Assembly: GCA_012727685.1 (NCBI GenBank)
Contig: JAAYGO010000096.1
Location: 1-6,353, forward strand
Direction: 5' to 3'
Length of the DNA: 6,353 bases
Source of the DNA: Bacillota bacterium
Lineage (GTDB): Bacteria > Bacillota > Dethiobacteria > DTU022
Part shown: piece after piece, positions 4,777-6,353 of the stretch
How the letters are laid out: each line of letters begins with the position of its first letter
How positions within the stretch are numbered: position 1 is the first letter of the stretch
Position numbers and translations under genes: made by a program
Notes under the pieces: generated by a model
The model's input: the letters and a program-made list of their open reading frames with translations, nothing else
What the model was told of the DNA's origin: nothing
Database searches by the model: none

Positions 4777-5526
4777 TTAATCCCGCCACAGTTCGGACAG
4801 GGGGATGCTGAGCCCGGGGAAATCCGGGTGAGTGACGGTTTCTTCATCCATGCCTGAAGCAGCCAGTATATACTCTCCATCATGAGGGGCCAGGCATTCG
4901 ATGGTTTTTTCATAAGGATCCACCAGCCAATAGTGCTGAATTCCTGCTTCTTGATAAACCCGGCGCTTGCGGAGCCGGTCCTTGCGGCGGCTGGTTTCAG
5001 AGATAATTTCCACTACCAGCAGTGGGGCGCCATCGATCCGGGTTTCCTTGATGATGTCTTTTTGTTCTCCGGAGATGTACATGATGTCGGGTTGAACAAC
5101 TGTGAATTCATTTAGGGTTAAGTCCAGCGGCGCATTAAAGATTTCTCCCAAGGGGTCTGTCCGGCGTAAGTATACAAGGAGAATGTAGCCGAGTTCACGC
5201 GAAACCCTTTGGTGCAGTGTAAATGGGCTTGGTTCTTTAGTCAATTCGCCGGCCAGGATTTCATAACGGCATCCCGGTTCTTCGGATAACTTCAGGTAGT
5301 CCTGGTAGGTAAATCTCTTGGCTCCGGAAATGTATTCGGGTGTTCTTTCCCGGACCCCGGTGCCGGCAAGAGCTGCCAGAACTTCCTGGAGGTTGTAGCG
5401 ATACTGCCTTTCTCCCAGGGTGATATAAGGTATTTTATTGTTTCTGGTATAGCGCCAGATCGTCTCTACTGAAAGCCCCAGGGCATCGGCCAGAGCCTGG
5501 GCGGTAATAAGATTTGTTGTTTTCAT
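4777..5526 (-). CDS. Uma2-family (DUF820) PD-(D/E)XK protein with N-terminal excisionase-like HTH
   Basis: The protein has 249 residues. Residues 5-53 form a small DNA-binding domain of the HTH_17/excisionase type (LITAQALADALGLSVETIWR, then NNKIPYITLGERQYRY). Residues about 70-248 are a complete Uma2 domain: YQDYLKLSEE, RYEILAGEL (E89), a helix ending VYLRR, VQPDIMYIS (D147), PLLVVEIISETS (E173), RKDRLRKRRVYQ (K187 as a possible migrated lysine) and HYWLVDP. These are the conserved acidic and basic positions of the restriction-endonuclease-like fold. Uma2 proteins are predicted nucleases, but their biological role is largely unproven. ATG 5526 is preceded at six bases by AAGGTG (5533-5538). 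The gene is monocistronic with its own promoter. Uma2 domains commonly stand alone, so the appended HTH is notable and suggests sequence-guided DNA binding. Confidence 0.9.
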   Translation of the reverse strand: MKTTNLITAQALADALGLSVETIWRYTRNNKIPYITLGERQYRYNLQEVLAALAGTGVRERTPEYISGAKRFTYQDYLKLSEEPGCRYEILAGELTKEPSPFTLHQRVSRELGYILLVYLRRTDPLGEIFNAPLDLTLNEFTVVQPDIMYISGEQKDIIKETRIDGAPLLVVEIISETSRRKDRLRKRRVYQEAGIQHYWLVDPYEKTIECLAPHDGEYILAASGMDEETVTHPDFPGLSIPLSELWRD

Positions 5527-5532
5527 CTATTT

Positions 5533-5583
5533 CACCTTGTCCATATTTCACCACATATAACAACCGGAATCAATTATAGTCAA
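5533..5583 (-). promoter_or_regulatory. Promoter and ribosome binding site of the HTH-Uma2 gene
   Basis: On the minus strand TTGACT (5583-5578) and TTATAT (5560-5555) are 17 bases apart. AAGGTG (5538-5533) lies six bases before ATG 5526. A nine-base direct repeat, GGTGAAATA on the minus strand (+ copies at 5528-5536 and 5544-5552), spans the leader with a 16-base period. It could be a regulatory site, possibly for the HTH of the encoded protein, but this is only positional inference. Confidence 0.5.
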
Positions 5584-5586
5584 CTG

Positions 5587-6147
5587 ATGACAACTAAAAA
5601 CCTCGCCCCAAGATTGATTAGGGCACAGAATACCGTTTATGATGGCGGCAAAAGCCAAGAGCGTGCAACAAAAGCTGTAGAATAAAAAGGAAGGGCTCCC
5701 TGCATTTTGTTTTCCGGAGGGGCTCAAGTAAGTGAAGCCGGTGGCATCCCGGAGTCTGTTTACCTGCACAATGAAGCAATAAAGTTCGGAGTACCCACGG
5801 ATTCTATACTACTTGAAACCCAATCCAGGCATACAAAAGAAAATGTCTTGAAATCATTAGCTGTTCTTGACCGCGCAATAGGACTGCAAAACATTAGTAC
5901 CTTACTTGCGGTCAGCATCCCCTGGCATATGAGAAGATGCACCTTGATGCTGAAAACATTCATGCCGCCCCGGTACAATTTTATCTGGTGCCCATGCCAA
6001 AGAGAATTTGGGCAAAGGGACAACTGGCATGAAGATCCTTCTGAGAAAAGGGGACAAACAACAAAATTATCCCTGGCGCCCTCTGTATTTTCCGGCACAG
6101 CTGTCTTTGCGGCCCGTTATGGAATAATAAACCGGAATAGTAATTGA
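5587..6147 (+). pseudogene. YdcF/DUF218-family gene remnant with an in-frame TAA
   Basis: From ATG 5587 the frame reads through KSQERATKAVE, stops at TAA 5683-5685, then continues unchanged as KGRAPCILFSGGAQVSEAGG and later KFGVPTDSILLETQSRHTKE, NVLKSL, and PWHMRRCTLMLKTF. The (A/R)P-x-I-L-F-SGG strand, GVP-x-x-x-I-L-x-E, the S-x-x-T-x-E-N helix and the RR-containing segment are the core signatures of DUF218 proteins (YdcF/SanA/ElyC type), linked to envelope functions in some bacteria. The usual N-terminal strand with a V-x-L-G motif is missing before KSQERA. After FGQRDNWHED the text loses family resemblance up to TAA 6145-6147, suggesting C-terminal decay or a frameshift. The longest uninterrupted piece starts at TTG 5707 in the middle of the SGG strand and has no good ribosome binding site. 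I therefore call it non-functional. Confidence 0.7.
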
Positions 6148-6247
6148 TTTGCTTGTGTGATATTACATGGCTGAAGAAGCTATGGTTATTATCGAACCGG
6201 GGGCTGTTTCCGACTGACAGTTGCATATTGTTTGTTCCGAAAAAATT

Positions 6248-6353
6248 TATGTCCCGGGAAAATCTTCAAAGTCCTCCGGGTCATTTTTTTTTGCCGCCAG
6301 TACTGCCAGTACAATGGAAGCGGCGACAAGCAGGACCACCAAAGCCTGTGGAG
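6248..6353 (-). CDS. Partial membrane-anchored protein, C-terminal 34 residues
   Basis: The minus-strand frame entering from the window's right edge reads PQALVVLLVAASIVLAVLAA, then KKNDPEDFEDFPGT, and stops at TAA 6250-6248. It is a clean transmembrane helix followed by a positively charged pair and a short acidic Asp/Glu/Phe tail. It could be the end of a larger membrane protein or most of a very small one; the start is outside the window and I do not recognise the family. The 100 bases between it and the YdcF remnant show no gene. Confidence 0.55.

Noticed and set aside
5707..6147. An intact 146-residue YdcF-like gene starting at TTG 5707
   Set aside because: That start falls in the middle of the conserved LFSGG strand, and family-like sequence (KGRAPCI, KSQERATKAVE) continues upstream in the same frame past a TAA, so this is a remnant.

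Overview
This window looks like a chromosomal piece of a Gram-positive Clostridia-type bacterium, possibly close to the Peptococcaceae (Pelotomaculum/Desulfotomaculum-like). That placement is inferred from strong AGGAGG-type ribosome binding sites, GTG and probably TTG starts, mixed GC content, and the gene families present: an ECF sigma factor with a zinc anti-sigma factor, PadR with a permease-prefix membrane protein, and Uma2. I see no rRNA, tRNA, CRISPR array or insertion sequence.

Layout. (1) Bases 1-141 (+) are the C-terminal end of a macro-domain protein. (2) Bases 142-424 hold no intact gene, only a possible decayed coding remnant, a weak promoter candidate and a small intrinsic-terminator-like hairpin. 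(3) Bases 425-2908 (+) form a tight three-gene operon: an ECF sigma factor, its membrane anti-sigma factor with an HX3CX2C zinc motif, and a secreted/membrane bactofilin-like protein whose N-terminal half is a near-perfect 17-residue repeat. A strong GC-rich terminator follows at 2914-2949. (4) Bases 2972-4665 (-) converge on that operon and hold a PadR-type repressor translationally coupled (ATGA overlap) to a four-TM membrane protein with a permease-prefix-like N-terminus. The second gene carries an in-frame TGA at codon 30, and its remaining 415 codons encode an internally duplicated protein. The PadR promoter is a good sigma-A match embedded in an 11-bp inverted repeat, the obvious place for autorepression. 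(5) Bases 4777-5526 (-) encode a Uma2-family PD-(D/E)XK protein with an N-terminal excisionase-like HTH, preceded by its own promoter. (6) Divergent from it, 5587-6147 (+) is a decayed YdcF/DUF218 gene with an in-frame TAA. (7) The window ends inside a minus-strand gene whose last 34 codons encode a TM helix and an acidic tail.

How the parts fit. The sigma operon reads as an envelope-stress module: the anti-sigma factor holds the sigma factor at the membrane, and the bactofilin-like protein is a likely effector or sensor co-expressed with it. The PadR pair reads as a second, independently regulated membrane-sensing module, apparently damaged or dependent on reinitiation. Two interrupted genes and one probable remnant suggest a region undergoing decay between functional cassettes. 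The most notable observations are the interrupted but otherwise intact and duplicated PadR-linked membrane protein, the 17-residue solenoid fused to a multi-TM domain, and the HTH-Uma2 fusion.
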